Made by a program: the position numbers and the translations under genes
Part shown: one piece after another, positions 63,391 through 64,000 of the stretch
Numbering within the stretch: position 1 is the first letter of the stretch
Layout of the letters: every line of letters starts with the position of its first letter
Source of the DNA: Alkalibacter rhizosphaerae
Lineage (GTDB): Bacteria; Bacillota; Clostridia; Eubacteriales; Alkalibacteraceae
Direction of reading: 5' to 3'
DNA length: 64,000 bases
Assembly (NCBI RefSeq): GCF_017352215.1
Contig: NZ_CP071444.1
Span: forward strand, 248,001-312,000
Notes under the pieces: generated by a model
What the model was told of the DNA's origin: nothing
Seen by the model: the letters and a program-made list of their open reading frames with translations, nothing else
The model's database searches: none

Positions 63391-63419
63391 ATTCTATCAC
63401 AAGATAGATTAAATATCAA
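63391..63419 (-). promoter_or_regulatory. Sigma-A promoter of the methyltransferase-FmdE-ABC operon with a dyad over the -10 region
   Basis: TTGATA (63414-63419), 17-base spacer and TAGAAT (63391-63396) on the minus strand. A perfect dyad TCTATC-TTGT-GATAGA (63393-63408) covers the -10 and part of the spacer, a candidate repressor site. Confidence 0.75.
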
Positions 63420-63476
63420 GACTTCTGATTTTCTATCGGAAATTCAAAATTTCGTCGCACTAGATTGTTTGATACA

Positions 63477-63512
63477 GAAAATCGAGTTCCATATGTATGA
63501 AACTCGATTTTC
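63477..63512. terminator. Terminator after the uroporphyrinogen-decarboxylase-family gene
   Basis: Perfect 12-base-pair stem GAAAATCGAGTT/AACTCGATTTTC with a 12-base loop and T-richness on both sides. Ends the upstream gene and isolates the methyltransferase promoter. Confidence 0.75.
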
Positions 63513-63543
63513 ATATTAAGTCTTTAATCACATTGGTCAATAA

Positions 63544-64000
63544 TCAAAACATTTCCTTACTAAGCTGATCAATTACGTCGTCTGTCGCTTCATACACTCC
63601 TGGGAAAGAACTGATATTTAATCCTTGGCTCAAACATGGAATAAAATACAGTTTTCCCGCCTCTTCGCAGGCTTTTCTTGCATCTTCATATATTTTTTCT
63701 CGAGTCCAATCAGGAGTATCTACACGTCCGCTGTCGATATTGCCCATGAATGTTATTTTCCCTTCATATTTTTTAATCAGCTCAGGAATGTTGTTTGTGG
63801 TCATTGCTCCTTGCCAAATATCGATTCCCATTTCAATCATGAACGGAACTAAATTGGCGGCGTAACTATCACAATGATGAACGATCAATTCTACTCCGTT
63901 AGATTTCCAGTAACCATAGACTTTTTTATAGGCCGGTAAAATGAACTCTTCAAACATTTCCGGCGACAAGAAACTGCTGATTTGGCTACCCCAATCATCG
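63544..64000 (-). CDS. Uroporphyrinogen decarboxylase-family protein (MtaA-like), 5' end cut off
   Basis: The visible 151 residues are the C-terminal half. In-frame sequence continues to the window edge as DDWGSQISSFLSPEMFEEF, so a TTG at 63969 is not the start. The family includes HemE and the corrinoid methyltransferases MtaA/MtbA; a DDWG near the middle and HHCDSYAANLVPFMIEMG are typical of the methyltransferase branch. Zinc ligand His and Cys (HHCD) are present. It is separated from the next operon by a terminator, but the shared corrinoid theme is suggestive. Reaction unproven. Confidence 0.85.
   Translation of the reverse strand, partial: DDWGSQISSFLSPEMFEEFILPAYKKVYGYWKSNGVELIVHHCDSYAANLVPFMIEMGIDIWQGAMTTNNIPELIKKYEGKITFMGNIDSGRVDTPDWTREKIYEDARKACEEAGKLYFIPCLSQGLNISSFPGVYEATDDVIDQLSKEMF

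Overview
The window looks like a chromosomal segment of an anaerobic low-to-mid G+C Firmicute of class Clostridia. The evidence is the gene order recG-fakA-asp23/rpmB/thiN-rsgA-prkC-prpC-rlmN-rsmB-fmt-def-priA-rpoZ-gmk-yicC-dapF, ylmH-yggT-sepF-yggS, and secF-secD-scfB-scfA-yajC-tgt-queA-ruvB-ruvA, together with a SCIFF ribosomal peptide and its radical-SAM maturase. Strong AGGAGG ribosome binding sites and TTG/GTG starts also fit. The exact genus cannot be told from the sequence. Nearly all genes are on the minus strand. Exceptions are rpmB, rqcH and a rubrerythrin-like gene.

Layout: 1-17.3 kb holds recombination, fatty-acid kinase, translation quality and cell-wall signalling genes (recG, fakA, asp23, thiN, rsgA, prkC/prpC, rlmN, rsmB, yugP, fmt, def, priA, rpoZ, gmk, yicC, dapF). 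17.4-20.7 kb has rqcH (ribosome-associated quality control), a ferritin-like protein and an orphan lipoprotein gene bracketed by two near-identical palindromes. 20.7-25.2 kb is the rluD-ylmH-yggT-sepF-yggS-HlyD group with tRNA-Pro(GGG). 25.3-31.6 kb has gpsA, der, a DUF512 radical-SAM protein, and phoR/phoP with a PhoP-box promoter. 31.6-34.4 kb is an aspS-csoR-rseC operon under a T-box leader whose specifier loop reads GAAC rather than the expected GAC. 34.4-53.8 kb is hemZ, a metallo-hydrolase, dtd, rel, apt, recJ, secDF, SCIFF genes, tgt/queA, ruvAB, yebC, yigZ and an hflX with an extra N-terminal JAMM-like domain.

53.8-64 kb is accessory. A four-gene co-directional cassette (Imm-5-like protein, PLD-SF2 helicase, macro-domain protein with C-terminal helical domain, VWA protein) has its own sigma-A-type promoter, a palindrome just after the predicted start site and a terminator; it resembles a defence or stress island. 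Next is a tightly overlapped operon (SAM methyltransferase, FmdE, and substrate-binding, permease and ATPase components of a metal-chelate/corrinoid-type ABC importer) with a promoter-embedded dyad and a structured leader ending in an intrinsic terminator. The window ends inside a uroporphyrinogen-decarboxylase-family (MtaA-like) gene.

Three housekeeping genes in the first 23 kb (fakA, dapF, sepF) each carry what looks like a one-base deletion, two of them in homopolymer runs. This points first to assembly or read errors, and a reader should treat those three proteins as reconstructable rather than lost.
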